Assembly (NCBI GenBank): GCA_016124425.1
Contig: WGNT01000085.1
Location: 1 to 52,573 of the forward strand
DNA from: Cytophagales bacterium
GTDB lineage: Bacteria; Bacteroidota; Bacteroidia; Cytophagales; Cyclobacteriaceae
Length of the DNA stretch: 52,573 nucleotides
Reading direction: 5' to 3'
The notes beneath the pieces were generated by a model, which saw only the letters and a list, made by a program, of their open reading frames with translations, made no database searches and was not told where the DNA came from. The stretch's first letter is position 1, and the number at the start of each line of letters is the position of its first letter. Positions 42,956 through 52,183 of the stretch are shown here, in pieces. Position numbers and translations under genes: made by a program.

Positions 42956-44296
42956 TCAATAGTCAGTTAATAAGGTTCCACGTGCTCGTTGTACCTCGAG
43001 TTTGCTAGTTAGCACGGCAAAAAGTGCCCGGGTATAGTTGATCCTACTTACCCGTAGGTCAGTCTCCGCTACGATTACTTCCAGGAAATTTTTAATTCCG
43101 GCCTCATATTGCATGGAAACCACCTCAAAAATTTCTCCAGCAAGCTGCTTGTTTTTTTCTTGGATTTTAAACTGATACAGCTGGTTTTTGTATCTGCTCA
43201 ACGCTTCTTGGTGCACAGCATTAAGCTGGTTCGTGAAATTCTGTTCTTCAAGGGCTAAATTTTCGAGTTGTATCGCAGCTTCCCGAATGTCAAAGGTTCT
43301 GCGTCCACCCTGAAAAAGCGGATAATTTAGCCGAAGCCCAATTAACGAAAAGGGGTATCCCTGTTCAAAAAGTTCGTTCCCGATAGGGCTTAAGTACAGG
43401 ATATTGTAATTGTAAAATGCGGATAAGGACGGGATGAATCTCCTCTTTCGGTATTGGATCTCGGCTTCCTGAATACGTTTCCTGGTCTTTAGTAACTGAT
43501 ACTCGATTCTACTTTCCCTGGCGGGAGCTTCTAGTGTGTCAAGGTAAATATCGTTCACCAAGGTATCAAATGAAGCGGATAGAAAAAGATCGCTTTCCTT
43601 GGTTATCCCCATAAGCGCTTTCAGGGAAGCTTTTTTAGTACCGATTTGTTCCTTGTAGGTATATAAGGCACTTTGGCTGTTTTGGATATTAATCAGCGCG
43701 CGTTTGTAATCTATCGCGTCTGTGATTCCAGTTTCATAAAGTAGTTTGGCATCTTGAAGCTGTTTTTCCTGTCTTCGTAGGTCTTCTTCCGTAAGCTGTA
43801 CCTGCACTTGGGCCAAAAGTACGTCATAAAAGGCGACCGTCAATTGGATCACCAAGTCGATTTTAGACGCTTCCAATGATTGAGAGGCCTGTTTTTTTAG
43901 TGGCTCGGCTTGTTGGTGGTATTTGATAAGCTCGTTGTTGGCGAGTTGTTGATTGACTGAAAAACTCAGACTTGAATTGAATGGAATGCCAGTTCTTACC
44001 TCTTGAAATTGTCCGGATTCCGGGTTGTTGAAATCTGGGAAAATAGCTGTCGGTTGTGAAAAATACCGCGTATATTCTCCATCCATGCTAACTTCGGGAA
44101 GCCAGCCGGAAAGGCCAGACTTCACTTGGTAGTCAACGATAAGTTCTTGGTTCCTGTATTGGGATAGAAGGGGATTTTTTTCCAACCCGATAGAAAGTAC
44201 CTCTGATAAGGTATATGCAGGAGGAGGGGGGGCCTGACCATATGCAAGTACATTTATAGCTACCAAGCAGGTAATAAAAAAGAAATTTTTGTTCAT
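42956..44296 (-). CDS. TolC-family outer-membrane efflux protein
   Basis: This 446-residue protein is the outer-membrane channel of the RND system. A signal peptide (MNKNFFFITCLVAINVLAYGQ) starts at the ATG at 44296; the open frame runs 36 bases further up but adds no signal features. Two OEP domains with long helical stretches (QAEPLKKQASQSLEASK and YRKRRFIPSLSAFYNYNILY) show the TolC repeat architecture. It is the first gene of the three-gene efflux operon. No dedicated regulator is adjacent; the SDR upstream is on the same strand. Confidence 0.93.
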   Translation of the reverse strand: MNKNFFFITCLVAINVLAYGQAPPPPAYTLSEVLSIGLEKNPLLSQYRNQELIVDYQVKSGLSGWLPEVSMDGEYTRYFSQPTAIFPDFNNPESGQFQEVRTGIPFNSSLSFSVNQQLANNELIKYHQQAEPLKKQASQSLEASKIDLVIQLTVAFYDVLLAQVQVQLTEEDLRRQEKQLQDAKLLYETGITDAIDYKRALINIQNSQSALYTYKEQIGTKKASLKALMGITKESDLFLSASFDTLVNDIYLDTLEAPARESRIEYQLLKTRKRIQEAEIQYRKRRFIPSLSAFYNYNILYLSPIGNELFEQGYPFSLIGLRLNYPLFQGGRRTFDIREAAIQLENLALEEQNFTNQLNAVHQEALSRYKNQLYQFKIQEKNKQLAGEIFEVVSMQYEAGIKNFLEVIVAETDLRVSRINYTRALFAVLTSKLEVQRARGTLLTDY

Positions 44297-44403
44297 GGCA
44301 GCGAGTTGACAGAGCATGTTAGGGCTTTTCACAGGAGAATGAACTAATATATAAAAGGAAATTAATGAATGAGACTGCTAATTTCCCGCTTTTTCAGTTC
44401 TTC

Positions 44404-45237
44404 TCAAAGGTATTCTTTTGTCAGGTCCTGACTTAAGACCCATAGCTTTTCACGTAGGGATTTCGAATTTGCCGTGGACGACGGCTTTGCCCTTCTCGAC
44501 TTGGCGAAATAACCGCCGTTTTCCAGGGAATCGTTAGGTGTTGTGGCAAGATAGATGGTGGTTTTTGCCCCTTTCTCAGCGGTTATCATAAAAGGCTGCG
44601 CGAGCTTAATCAACGCCTTGAAAAACCCCGAAAAGTCACCGCCAAAATTCGTCTTCACGACTCCGGGATGCAGACAGTAAGAAGCGATACGCTTGCTGCC
44701 ATACTTTTCGGCGAGGGATTTTGTGAATAGAATGTTGTATAGTTTGGCATTGGCATAGGCCGGAAATGACTTATAGTTGCCAACATGCTTACTATCATCC
44801 AGTTTTGGGTTCGCGGCTCGGTGTGCTTCGGAGCTTACGTTTATTATACGCGCGTCCTCTGTTTTTTCAAGTAGTGGCATTAGTTTAAGTGTCAATAAAA
44901 AATGCCCCAGATGGTTTATTTGAAACGTTTGTTCGAACCCATCGCCTGTTAGTTTTCCATCTGGAAAAATTCCGCCGGCATTGTTCACAAGTGCGTAAAG
45001 GGAATCCGTCTCCGTAAGTATCTTATTAGCTGCCTTGGCTACAGAAGAAAGATCCGAAAGGTCACATGGGACAATGACAAATTTGGTCCTTGAATGCTCT
45101 TTTGCTAGCTCGTTTATAAATGAATCAGCTTTTTTTTCATTCCTGACAATCAAAAATACGGTTTCAAACTTCGAGGCAAGCGCTTTTACGGTTTCAGCCC
45201 CAATTCCCGACGTGGCACCGGTAATGGCTAATTTCAT
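44404..45237 (-). CDS. Short-chain dehydrogenase/reductase
   Basis: This 277-residue protein is a classical/extended SDR of the retinol-dehydrogenase-like type. It has the nucleotide-binding TGATSGIG at the N-terminus, the NNAGG motif, and the catalytic YANAK (YxxxK) with an upstream catalytic Ser in INVSSEAHR. NAD(P)H is the likely cofactor. The substrate is unknown. It lies upstream of the RND operon on the same strand, with 107 bases between, so it may be a separate unit. Confidence 0.93.
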   Translation of the reverse strand: MKLAITGATSGIGAETVKALASKFETVFLIVRNEKKADSFINELAKEHSRTKFVIVPCDLSDLSSVAKAANKILTETDSLYALVNNAGGIFPDGKLTGDGFEQTFQINHLGHFLLTLKLMPLLEKTEDARIINVSSEAHRAANPKLDDSKHVGNYKSFPAYANAKLYNILFTKSLAEKYGSKRIASYCLHPGVVKTNFGGDFSGFFKALIKLAQPFMITAEKGAKTTIYLATTPNDSLENGGYFAKSRRAKPSSTANSKSLREKLWVLSQDLTKEYL

Positions 45238-45423
45238 GGCTAGATGTAGGTTGGTATCTTAGTAGTAACCTAGGTTGGTCGGGAATCGTTCCGTCATGTC
45301 ATTTGGTAAATGAGTAGGGAAGTTTTGGTATGAGGAACGGTCCTTTTTCGCTGGTTAACGGCAAGTTTTATTTTCGGAAAGTTCCGTTTAGGGAATTTTA
45401 GCATCAGATAAATTAAATTTTCA

Positions 45424-45431
45424 TATTTTTG
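45424..45431 (+). promoter_or_regulatory. Candidate Bacteroidota -7 promoter element for glsA-glsB
   Basis: The sequence TATTTTTG matches TAnnTTTG and lies 18 bases before the GTG start of the acyltransferase gene, which would give a leader of about 12 bases. A good -33 box is not visible. Confidence 0.42.
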
Positions 45432-45449
45432 TGTGGTAAACATTAGATT

Positions 45450-46274
45450 GTGGAGAAAAAAGAAAAGTTTATTGACATCGAAAAGGTGATTTCGAGTAAA
45501 AATCCAGAGCTAGCCAGATGGATGCCGGGGTTTGCGTTATCCTACGTCAAGCGTATTGTACACGAGGAAGAAGTCAATAAAGTGATGGCGAAGCATGGTC
45601 ATCTACAGGGATTGGATTTTGTTGATGCTCTGGTCGGCGAATTCGGCGTAAAAGTCACCTTTACCGGCAGTGAAAACATCCCCTTGGACAGGGCTGTCAT
45701 ATTCGCTTCTAATCATCCACTTGGTGCTTTGGACGGTGTTGTATTGATGCATGTGCTTGGGAAATTCAGAAAAGATCTCCGGTTTTTGGTAAATGATATA
45801 TTGCTCAACATTCCGAATTTTGGAGAGCTTTTTGTGCCCGTCAATAAGCATGGCAGTAATGGTAAGCGGGGTATTGAGGTGATCGAGGAAACCTATGCTG
45901 GACCTAACGCCGTAATCGTGTTTCCCGCAGGCCTTGTGTCCCGAAAACAGGAGAACGGGATCAGTGACTTGGAATGGAAGAAAAGTTTTATAAATAAGGC
46001 GAAGAAATACAAGAAGGATGTAGTACCTGTATATATAGAGGGAAGAAACTCAGATTTTTTTTATAATCTTGCGAAGATTAGAAAACGGGTCGGGATAAAA
46101 TCGAATATTGAAATGTTTTACCTCGCAGATGAAATGTTTGCCCAGAAGAATAAAAAAATAGTAGTGCATATAGGAAAACCCATTTCTTACAATTACTTTG
46201 ATGCCTCAAAGAGTGACCTTTACTGGGCGGAAACGGTTAAAAAAATAGTTTACGATATAGCCCAAGATAAATAA
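45450..46274 (+). CDS. glsA: Lysophospholipid-type O-acyltransferase (GlsA-like; GTG start)
   Basis: This 274-residue protein belongs to the PlsC-related acyltransferases. The catalytic motif is NHPLGALDG with His89 and Asp95, an HX5D form as in the OlsA/hemolysin-like branch rather than plain HX4D. FVPVNKHGSNGKRG and VFPAGLVSRK segments follow. Directly downstream is an OlsB-like N-acyltransferase. This pair matches the glycine-lipid synthesis genes glsB and glsA known in Bacteroides, in which one enzyme N-acylates glycine and the other O-acylates the product. The start is a GTG at 45450; no nearby ATG fits. Assignment to glycine rather than ornithine lipids is from taxonomy. Confidence 0.85.
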   Translation: MEKKEKFIDIEKVISSKNPELARWMPGFALSYVKRIVHEEEVNKVMAKHGHLQGLDFVDALVGEFGVKVTFTGSENIPLDRAVIFASNHPLGALDGVVLMHVLGKFRKDLRFLVNDILLNIPNFGELFVPVNKHGSNGKRGIEVIEETYAGPNAVIVFPAGLVSRKQENGISDLEWKKSFINKAKKYKKDVVPVYIEGRNSDFFYNLAKIRKRVGIKSNIEMFYLADEMFAQKNKKIVVHIGKPISYNYFDASKSDLYWAETVKKIVYDIAQDK

Positions 46275-46278
46275 GTTT

Positions 46279-47238
46279 ATGCAAGATATTATAGCTCCAA
46301 TAAGCCGGGCGACGTTAAAAAGCGAGCTTACCAAAGAAAGGTTTTTGCGCTATGTCAATAATGGAGATAATGAAATTTATTTGGTGAACCACCACAATTC
46401 ACCGAATGTAATGAAGGAAATCGGGAGATTGCGGGAGGTTTCCTTTCGGGCAGCAGGAGGCGGTACCGGGCTTCCGGTTGATATTGACTACAACGATACC
46501 TGTGAAATGTGTTATGATCAGCTCATAGCATGGAATCCGGAGGACGAAGAGATTATTGCAGGATACCGGTTGATCAAGTGTTCAGAGGCAGGGCTGGACG
46601 AACACGGCCACCTTAACTTATCTACTGCCCATTTATTCCGTTTTTCAGACAAATTTATGGGAGAATACTTGCCTTTTACTATCGAACTTGGAAGGTCATG
46701 GGTCCAGCCTAGGTACCAGCCTAGCGTCGACAACCGAAAGGGGCTTTTTTCTCTAGACAATCTGTGGGACGGACTTGGCGCCGTAGTCATGATTAATCCG
46801 GAAATAAAATACCTGTTCGGTAAAGTTACTATGTATCCTCATTATAATGAAGAGGCGAGAGACATATTGCTTTATTTTATGAACCATTATTTTCCGGATA
46901 GAGATAATTTGGTGGAACCTCTTGAGCGACTTGATTATAAAGGAGTAAAGGATTCATTTGACGGTATGTTTAATGGACTAACATACAAAGAAGGATATAA
47001 ACTTTTAAATTCTAGAGTAAGAAGCTTAGGTGAAAATATTCCCCCTCTTATCAATACATACATGAATCTATCCTCCACTATGAAAACCTTCGGCACAGCC
47101 ATGAATTACGAATTTGGAGCCGTAGAGGAGACGGGTATTTTGTTAACGATAGCAGACATTTACGACACAAAAAAACACCGTCATTTGGATACTTTTGAGC
47201 GGGATAGATGCTTTAATGAACGTAAATACGATGTGTAA
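46279..47238 (+). CDS. glsB: OlsB/GlsB-like N-acyltransferase (GNAT fold)
   Basis: This 319-residue protein resembles the acyl-ACP N-acyltransferases of the OlsB/GlsB family (COG3176-like). Its FRAAGGGTGLPVDIDYNDTC and IAGYRLIKCSEA segments are typical, as is the LGRSWVQPRYQP motif and the FGKVTMYPHY strand. It likely forms the amide link between a 3-hydroxy fatty acid and glycine. It begins four bases after the O-acyltransferase stop, in one operon. The long C-terminal region after about residue 215 is less conserved. Confidence 0.85.
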   Translation: MQDIIAPISRATLKSELTKERFLRYVNNGDNEIYLVNHHNSPNVMKEIGRLREVSFRAAGGGTGLPVDIDYNDTCEMCYDQLIAWNPEDEEIIAGYRLIKCSEAGLDEHGHLNLSTAHLFRFSDKFMGEYLPFTIELGRSWVQPRYQPSVDNRKGLFSLDNLWDGLGAVVMINPEIKYLFGKVTMYPHYNEEARDILLYFMNHYFPDRDNLVEPLERLDYKGVKDSFDGMFNGLTYKEGYKLLNSRVRSLGENIPPLINTYMNLSSTMKTFGTAMNYEFGAVEETGILLTIADIYDTKKHRHLDTFERDRCFNERKYDV

Positions 47239-47272
47239 CTCGGCAAAGTACGCATGCATAGGCTGAGCAAAC

Positions 47273-48310
47273 ATGATAGAGACATCAGCTTTAAGTAATT
47301 CCGGATTGACTATTCCTCGGGTGGTCTTCGGAAGTAGCGATTTGGGTAATCTGTATAGGGTAATGACAGCTTCCGATAAGTTTGCCATTATAAAAAAGTG
47401 TATAGACATTTCCGCTCCATTTACAGTATTCGACACTGCGGGAAAATATGGAGCAGGACTCGCGCTGGAAGTTATAGGAGATTGTTTGCACCAACTGGAG
47501 ATTCCTGCAAATCAGATCCTTCTTAGCAATAAATTGGGGTGGATAAGATCTCCGTTGCTTTCCGATGAACCCACTTTTGAACCTGGTGTTTGGAAAGGGA
47601 TTAAACACGACGCTGTTCAGAAAATCAGCTATCAGGGTATTCTTGACTGCTTTGAGGAAGGAAACCGATTGTTGAAACACTACACCCCCCAATTAGTCTC
47701 CGTACATGATCCTGATGAATACCTAGCTGCTGCTACGGATGACGTGGACGAGGAAAGAAGATTCCAAGATATCCTGGAGGCCTATAGGGCGCTACAACAT
47801 TTAAAGGAGCAAGGTTTAGTGGTGGGAATTGGTGTTGGGGCCAAGGATTGGACGGTTATACCCCGGATAGTCCAGCATGTAGCATTGGACTGGGTCATGA
47901 TTGCCAATAGCCTTACCATCTACCAACATCCAAAGCCTATTCTTGATTTTTTAGCCTATTTGAAATCGAAGCAGGTGCTAGTCATCAATGCCGCCGTTTT
48001 TCATGGTGGCTTTCTAGTTGGAGGAGATTATTTTAATTACAAATACATAGATCCCAGTCTTCCGGAGAATAAACAACTCTTAAGGTGGAGGCAAGCTTTC
48101 TTTGATTGCTGTCAAAAATTCCAAATAAAGCCTTCCCATGCGTGTATTCAGTTTGGCCTTTCGGTTCCTGGCGTGACCAGCCTTGCAATAAGCGCAGCGA
48201 ATATCGAAAGCATTTCTGAAAATTATGCCTCAACCCAAACGGAAATCCCTTCTTCGTTTTGGGAAGAATTGAAACATCAAAAGTTAATCTCTAATTTGTC
48301 ATTTATATAA
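47273..48310 (+). CDS. Aldo/keto reductase, aldose-1-dehydrogenase-like
   Basis: This 345-residue protein is an aldo/keto reductase with the TIM-barrel layout. The catalytic tetrad appears as Asp54 and Tyr59 in FDTAGKYGAG, Lys87 in SNKLGW, and a His in SVHDPDEY. It fits the D-threo-aldose/L-fucose 1-dehydrogenase branch, which oxidises fucose or galactose to the lactone. The next gene is a FucP-like transporter, which supports a fucose role. It lies 34 bases after glsB, so cotranscription is possible but a functional link with lipids is not expected. Confidence 0.86.
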   Translation: MIETSALSNSGLTIPRVVFGSSDLGNLYRVMTASDKFAIIKKCIDISAPFTVFDTAGKYGAGLALEVIGDCLHQLEIPANQILLSNKLGWIRSPLLSDEPTFEPGVWKGIKHDAVQKISYQGILDCFEEGNRLLKHYTPQLVSVHDPDEYLAAATDDVDEERRFQDILEAYRALQHLKEQGLVVGIGVGAKDWTVIPRIVQHVALDWVMIANSLTIYQHPKPILDFLAYLKSKQVLVINAAVFHGGFLVGGDYFNYKYIDPSLPENKQLLRWRQAFFDCCQKFQIKPSHACIQFGLSVPGVTSLAISAANIESISENYASTQTEIPSSFWEELKHQKLISNLSFI

Positions 48311-48333
48311 CCCTTATACCTCCAATTCAACCC

Positions 48334-49650
48334 ATGTCCCAAACCAGTACGCCCGCCAAACCGAGCCTAATTTCAAAAAGAGATTTTTGGCCCTTTCTTC
48401 TGTTGACTTCATTGTTTGCCCTTTGGGGAGTCGCTCATAACATGACTGATACGCTCTTGGCAGCTTTCAAACGCATCATGAGCATGACTGACTTTCAAAC
48501 ATCTTGGATACAGTTGGCATTTTATGGTTCTTATTTCTGTCTGGCGTTGCCCGCGGCGTTGTTTATAAGGAAGTATACGTACAAGTCCGGAATATTACTC
48601 GGATTGGGTCTCTTTGCAGCAGGGTCATTATTGTTTTACCCGGCAGGTGTGACCATGTCCTATGGGTTTTTCTTAGTTGCCCTGTATGTTTTAGCAGGGG
48701 GGTTGTCGATTTTGGAAACTGCCGCTAATCCATATATTCTCGTAATAGGACCCCAAGAAACAGCTACTCAGAGGCTAAATTTAGCCCAATCCTTTAATCC
48801 GATTGGTTCGGTTCTTGGTGTTTACCTAAGTAAGGTTTTTATCCTTTCAAATTTAAATACCGCCGAAGCTTCAGATCGCTCCAGTATGAGTCCAGAAGCA
48901 CTTAAAGCCATTCAGTCTGAGGAACTTGTTGGGGTAATGGGTACCTACGTAGGTGTAGCCCTATTTTTGGTCTTCGTGTGGTTCGTAATTCGATCTGTAA
49001 AAATGCCAGTTGCCTCCGAGACAGTAGAAGCTGACGGAGTCATCGCCGGATTCAAACGCCTGCTAAAAAACAAAAATTACAAATTAGGGGTCATGGCCCA
49101 GTTTTTTTACGTGGGTGCGCAGATCGGCGTATGGTCATTTACCATACGTTATGTCATGGTAGAGTTGAATATGAACGAAAGTGATGCATCAGATTATTAT
49201 TTGATATCCTTAGTCTTATTCGCCTTAAGTCGGTTTTTGTTTACGGGATTAATGAAGTTCTTCAAACCATCCATTCTTCTGGCTATCTCTGCTTTCGCCG
49301 CATTGATTTGTTGCCTTGTAGTCATTTATTCAAGCGGTATGGTAGGGGTTATTGCACTTGTCATGGTATCTGTATGCATGTCCCTTATGTTCCCGACCAT
49401 TTACGGACTCTCTGCTGTAGGCTTAGGCAACGACACCAAGCTGGGGGGATCAGGATTGATCATGGCTATTTTGGGAGGCGCGGTAATTACAGCGGCGCAA
49501 GGACAGGTGTCAGATATTACGGGAAGTATCGGCGCTTCCTATTTTGTACCGGTAATATGCTTCGCCGTGGTGATGTACTTTGGATTAAATAACTATTATG
49601 CTAAAAATAAGACGATGCAGGCGCCTGTAAACATGGTTGTTCCGGAGTAG
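48334..49650 (+). CDS. fucP: L-fucose/proton symporter FucP-like (MFS)
   Basis: This 438-residue protein is a 12-helix MFS transporter. Its segments match FucP: the HNMTDTLLAAFKR first-helix motif with a charged Asp, TSWIQLAFYGSYF, LETAANPYILVIGP in helix 4, and RLNLAQSFNPIGS. Import of L-fucose or a related sugar with protons is the likely role. It follows the aldo/keto reductase by 23 bases and is the last gene before a 489-base gap. Glucose/galactose transport (GluP-type) is the main alternative. Confidence 0.88.
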   Translation: MSQTSTPAKPSLISKRDFWPFLLLTSLFALWGVAHNMTDTLLAAFKRIMSMTDFQTSWIQLAFYGSYFCLALPAALFIRKYTYKSGILLGLGLFAAGSLLFYPAGVTMSYGFFLVALYVLAGGLSILETAANPYILVIGPQETATQRLNLAQSFNPIGSVLGVYLSKVFILSNLNTAEASDRSSMSPEALKAIQSEELVGVMGTYVGVALFLVFVWFVIRSVKMPVASETVEADGVIAGFKRLLKNKNYKLGVMAQFFYVGAQIGVWSFTIRYVMVELNMNESDASDYYLISLVLFALSRFLFTGLMKFFKPSILLAISAFAALICCLVVIYSSGMVGVIALVMVSVCMSLMFPTIYGLSAVGLGNDTKLGGSGLIMAILGGAVITAAQGQVSDITGSIGASYFVPVICFAVVMYFGLNNYYAKNKTMQAPVNMVVPE

Positions 49651-50139
49651 GGTATTGTTGATACTCCTGCTTCCCTAAGTACTACGATTTCACAGAATAT
49701 CCGAATAGTTAATCTTTTAAAATATACCAGTCACCTGTACGCTAAGCTGAGGCCAAAAACTCAGGTAAAAGCCGTGAACCCTGTACAGATGGACTTGTAA
49801 TGTAATTGGGCACATCCTGCACAACTTATGTGTATAGAGGATCCTTTTGCTTATGTTTTTAAAGGATGATTTTAGCTTATAAGGGGGTGTAGTTCGTATT
49901 TTTTTATCTAACACGGAAACTGCTGAAGGAAGTCGAAAAAAGGTGTTTTGCGTCATTTTTTTTCGATAAATCGTAAGGTAAAGGCATATTTACCAAAGCT
50001 TGTATGGAAAAATAATTTGGGAATAGTTTATAAAACTGGTTATTTCATATAAATTTGCTAATAAATCGTTGTAGACGTATCAAGTGAGATCCAATCTAAC
50101 GGGGTTTTGTTTAATCTTTATTTATTTAATTAGACATAG
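49651..50139. other. Gene-poor region with nested inverted repeats
   Basis: I see no supported gene in these 489 bases. An outer inverted repeat (CTGTAC at 49735-49740 with GTACAG at 49783-49788) encloses an inner one (CTGAG at 49747-49751 with CTCAG at 49760-49764). A 7-bp hairpin (49841-49847 with 49861-49867) lies further on. These could end fucP transcription or hold operators. A TAAATTTG (-7-like) sequence at 50050-50057 is a weak promoter candidate for the gene at 50140. Confidence 0.4.
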
Positions 50140-50733
50140 ATGACTATTTTGTACACTGGTAGGGAGCCGTTTAATCCGGCATTTCCAAAAGAGGGATTAA
50201 CGTGGGGAGAATTTACGGTATGGAATGGTTTTGACCAGATGTCTGAGCTTTTGTCCTTGGACCAGTTCCTTAACGCTGAGCTCGAAATGTTTAATCGCGA
50301 ATCTGCAGAATCTGCTTGCTTTTTCGATAATGGTAGCCGTACGGGGCTATATACTTCTTTGGAGTATGTACGTAAGATTGCAGGGAATTGTCCCGTTTAC
50401 AACTTACTGGCGGTCGTGAAGGATCCTGAGAAGGAATGTGCTGGCTTTGAAATGGATGGGTTTGAGTTTGCCGGTTATGACCTTATAGACAAAGGGTTCG
50501 GATATAGTGCCCTATCTAACCTAGGAGGTATTTTGAGCCCTATAAAACCGTCCGATTTAAACGAATATGGATTGATTTCCCAGTTGGTTGATGCCCAATT
50601 AATACAAAGTAAAATCGGCATCCTATATACCGACTTAGAGCAGGCGCAAACTCACGTCATGGCCATATGGCGCCATAAGTGGATTGGAAGAGAAGAAGTC
50701 AGTCAGAATGAACTTTACGAAGTAGCAGGTTGA
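50140..50733 (+). CDS. Protein of unknown function, isolated gene
   Basis: I do not recognise this 197-residue protein. It has no signal peptide or membrane helix. It is acidic and rich in aromatic residues, with a SLDQFLNAELEMF helix and a distinctive FEMDGFEFAGYDLIDKGF segment followed by YSALSNLGG. The pattern of a small acidic protein with an FEFxGYDL strand resembles some polymorphic-toxin immunity proteins, but no toxin is adjacent. It lies alone between two gene-poor regions of 489 and 591 bases, unlike the compact operons elsewhere in the window. Its ATG follows an AT-rich leader. Confidence 0.75.
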   Translation: MTILYTGREPFNPAFPKEGLTWGEFTVWNGFDQMSELLSLDQFLNAELEMFNRESAESACFFDNGSRTGLYTSLEYVRKIAGNCPVYNLLAVVKDPEKECAGFEMDGFEFAGYDLIDKGFGYSALSNLGGILSPIKPSDLNEYGLISQLVDAQLIQSKIGILYTDLEQAQTHVMAIWRHKWIGREEVSQNELYEVAG

Positions 50734-51324
50734 TGTAGACTTTATAAAGAAAAAGGCCTAGACGTTTTTTGGGCTATTATGCCAGACTTGACCGTTCCCA
50801 TCTGGAGTTACCGGTTGCAAATAGCGGCAATATACGGCGCAAAGATTTTGGTTCCCCATTTCCCTTGTCTACTGCCCTGATATTACTTTCTGTCTTCCAC
50901 AACGCGCCAATTCGGTTTGCTTTTTTGATGGGAGAGTTTTTTGCGGTAGGGGCGGGTGGTGAAGTTGTTGAAAACCACTTCGTGTCTGAGTGCCTTCCTG
51001 CACATACCTGAATGCAAATTCTCGGCGCCATGATGACTTGATACATAGCTCATTGCCAATGGGATAAAGTCCGCGATTATACCTCTCCATATAGTTCGTT
51101 TGCATTGCGGCATTAGTGCAGAGACATCCCTATACTATCTACAGCTTTTCCAGATTTTTCTGCGTTTTAAATATAGGGAGCCTTAAAATCTACAATTACG
51201 TTGCCTGATAAATAATCATATGTTGGGAAAAGAGGAAGGTTCAGCCAATAAACCACATTGGATCGGTTTTGATGCTACAAGCAAAAAAAGTATCTTTCGT
51301 CGAATTAACCATTCACTGTGAAGT
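50734..51324. other. Gene-poor region, possibly degenerate
   Basis: No gene is supported in these 591 bases. Between about 50770 and 51113, overlapping open frames of 76-89 codons exist in all three minus-strand frames and one of about 80 codons on the plus strand. None has a recognisable motif, and the frames interrupt each other. This could be a decayed gene or just low stop-codon content. From 51114 to 51324 I see nothing specific. Confidence 0.4.
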
Positions 51325-52140
51325 ATGAAATTGTTGTTCTTCTGTCCCTTATGGGGTTCCGAATTCATTCCATTTAAACAATTTTTGGAAAACGTATGTC
51401 GTGCGGGTTACGACGGCGTTGAAATGAGCTTCTCTCTTGATCCAAAAGAGCGGGATGAGAAGGCAAGTATGGTCAAATCTGCCGGCCTCAAACTTGTCGC
51501 GCAGCATTGGGAGACGGTGGTCCATGAATTTGAAGCGCATAAGCAGCAATATGAAAATAGGCTACGAAACTTGGCGGCCACTCAGCCCCTTTTTATCAAT
51601 TCCCAAACCGGAAAGGACTTCTATACATACGAGCAAAACAGCGCCTTGTTTGAGCTAGCAGAGCGTATCGCAGACGAGACAGGCGTACCGGTAGTACATG
51701 AGACACATCGGGGAAAATGGAGCTTTGCCGCCCACATCACCAAGGACTACCTCGTCCGATTGCCGGAATTAAAAATCACATTGGATATTTCTCATTGGTG
51801 TGCCACGGCCGAATCGTTTTTGGAGGACCAACAGGAGGCTGTCGACTTGGCTATAGCTGCGGCAGGTCATCTGCATGCGCGGGTTGGGTATACCGAGGGT
51901 CCACAAGTACCTGATCCAAGAATTCCCAACTGGGAAAACGCATTGAATGCACATCTTGCTTGGTGGGACCAGTTTATTCTTCGAAATAAACAAAGTGGTA
52001 ACTCAGCGGTGACCATCACACCGGAATTTGGAGCGCCGCCTTACATGGTGCTTCATCCCGCTACAGGGGTACCTTTGGTAGATCAATGGGAGATAAATGT
52101 ATGGATGATGGAAACCCTCCGAGGGAGGTACATGAATTAG
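51325..52140 (+). CDS. Sugar isomerase/epimerase-like TIM-barrel protein
   Basis: This 271-residue protein has the xylose-isomerase-like TIM-barrel fold of sugar phosphate isomerases/epimerases (AP endonuclease 2 family). Candidate metal-binding residues lie in VVHETHRGKW, TLDISHWC, HLHARVGYTEGPQ and TITPEFG, in the order expected for Glu, Asp/His, His and Glu ligands. The substrate is unknown; hydroxypyruvate or ketose epimerisation are options. It fits the carbohydrate theme of fucP and the aldo/keto reductase nearby. The next gene is a truncated SGNH hydrolase 43 bases away. Confidence 0.85.
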   Translation: MKLLFFCPLWGSEFIPFKQFLENVCRAGYDGVEMSFSLDPKERDEKASMVKSAGLKLVAQHWETVVHEFEAHKQQYENRLRNLAATQPLFINSQTGKDFYTYEQNSALFELAERIADETGVPVVHETHRGKWSFAAHITKDYLVRLPELKITLDISHWCATAESFLEDQQEAVDLAIAAAGHLHARVGYTEGPQVPDPRIPNWENALNAHLAWWDQFILRNKQSGNSAVTITPEFGAPPYMVLHPATGVPLVDQWEINVWMMETLRGRYMN

Positions 52141-52183
52141 CGTTTTTTCTTTAATAGCACACTACTTATTCCCGGAACAGCAA

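Noticed and set aside
47239..47267. CTCGGC/GCTGAG inverted repeat after glsB considered as a terminator
   Set aside because: Only six pairs, one of them G-U, around a 17-nt loop, with no T-run after it.
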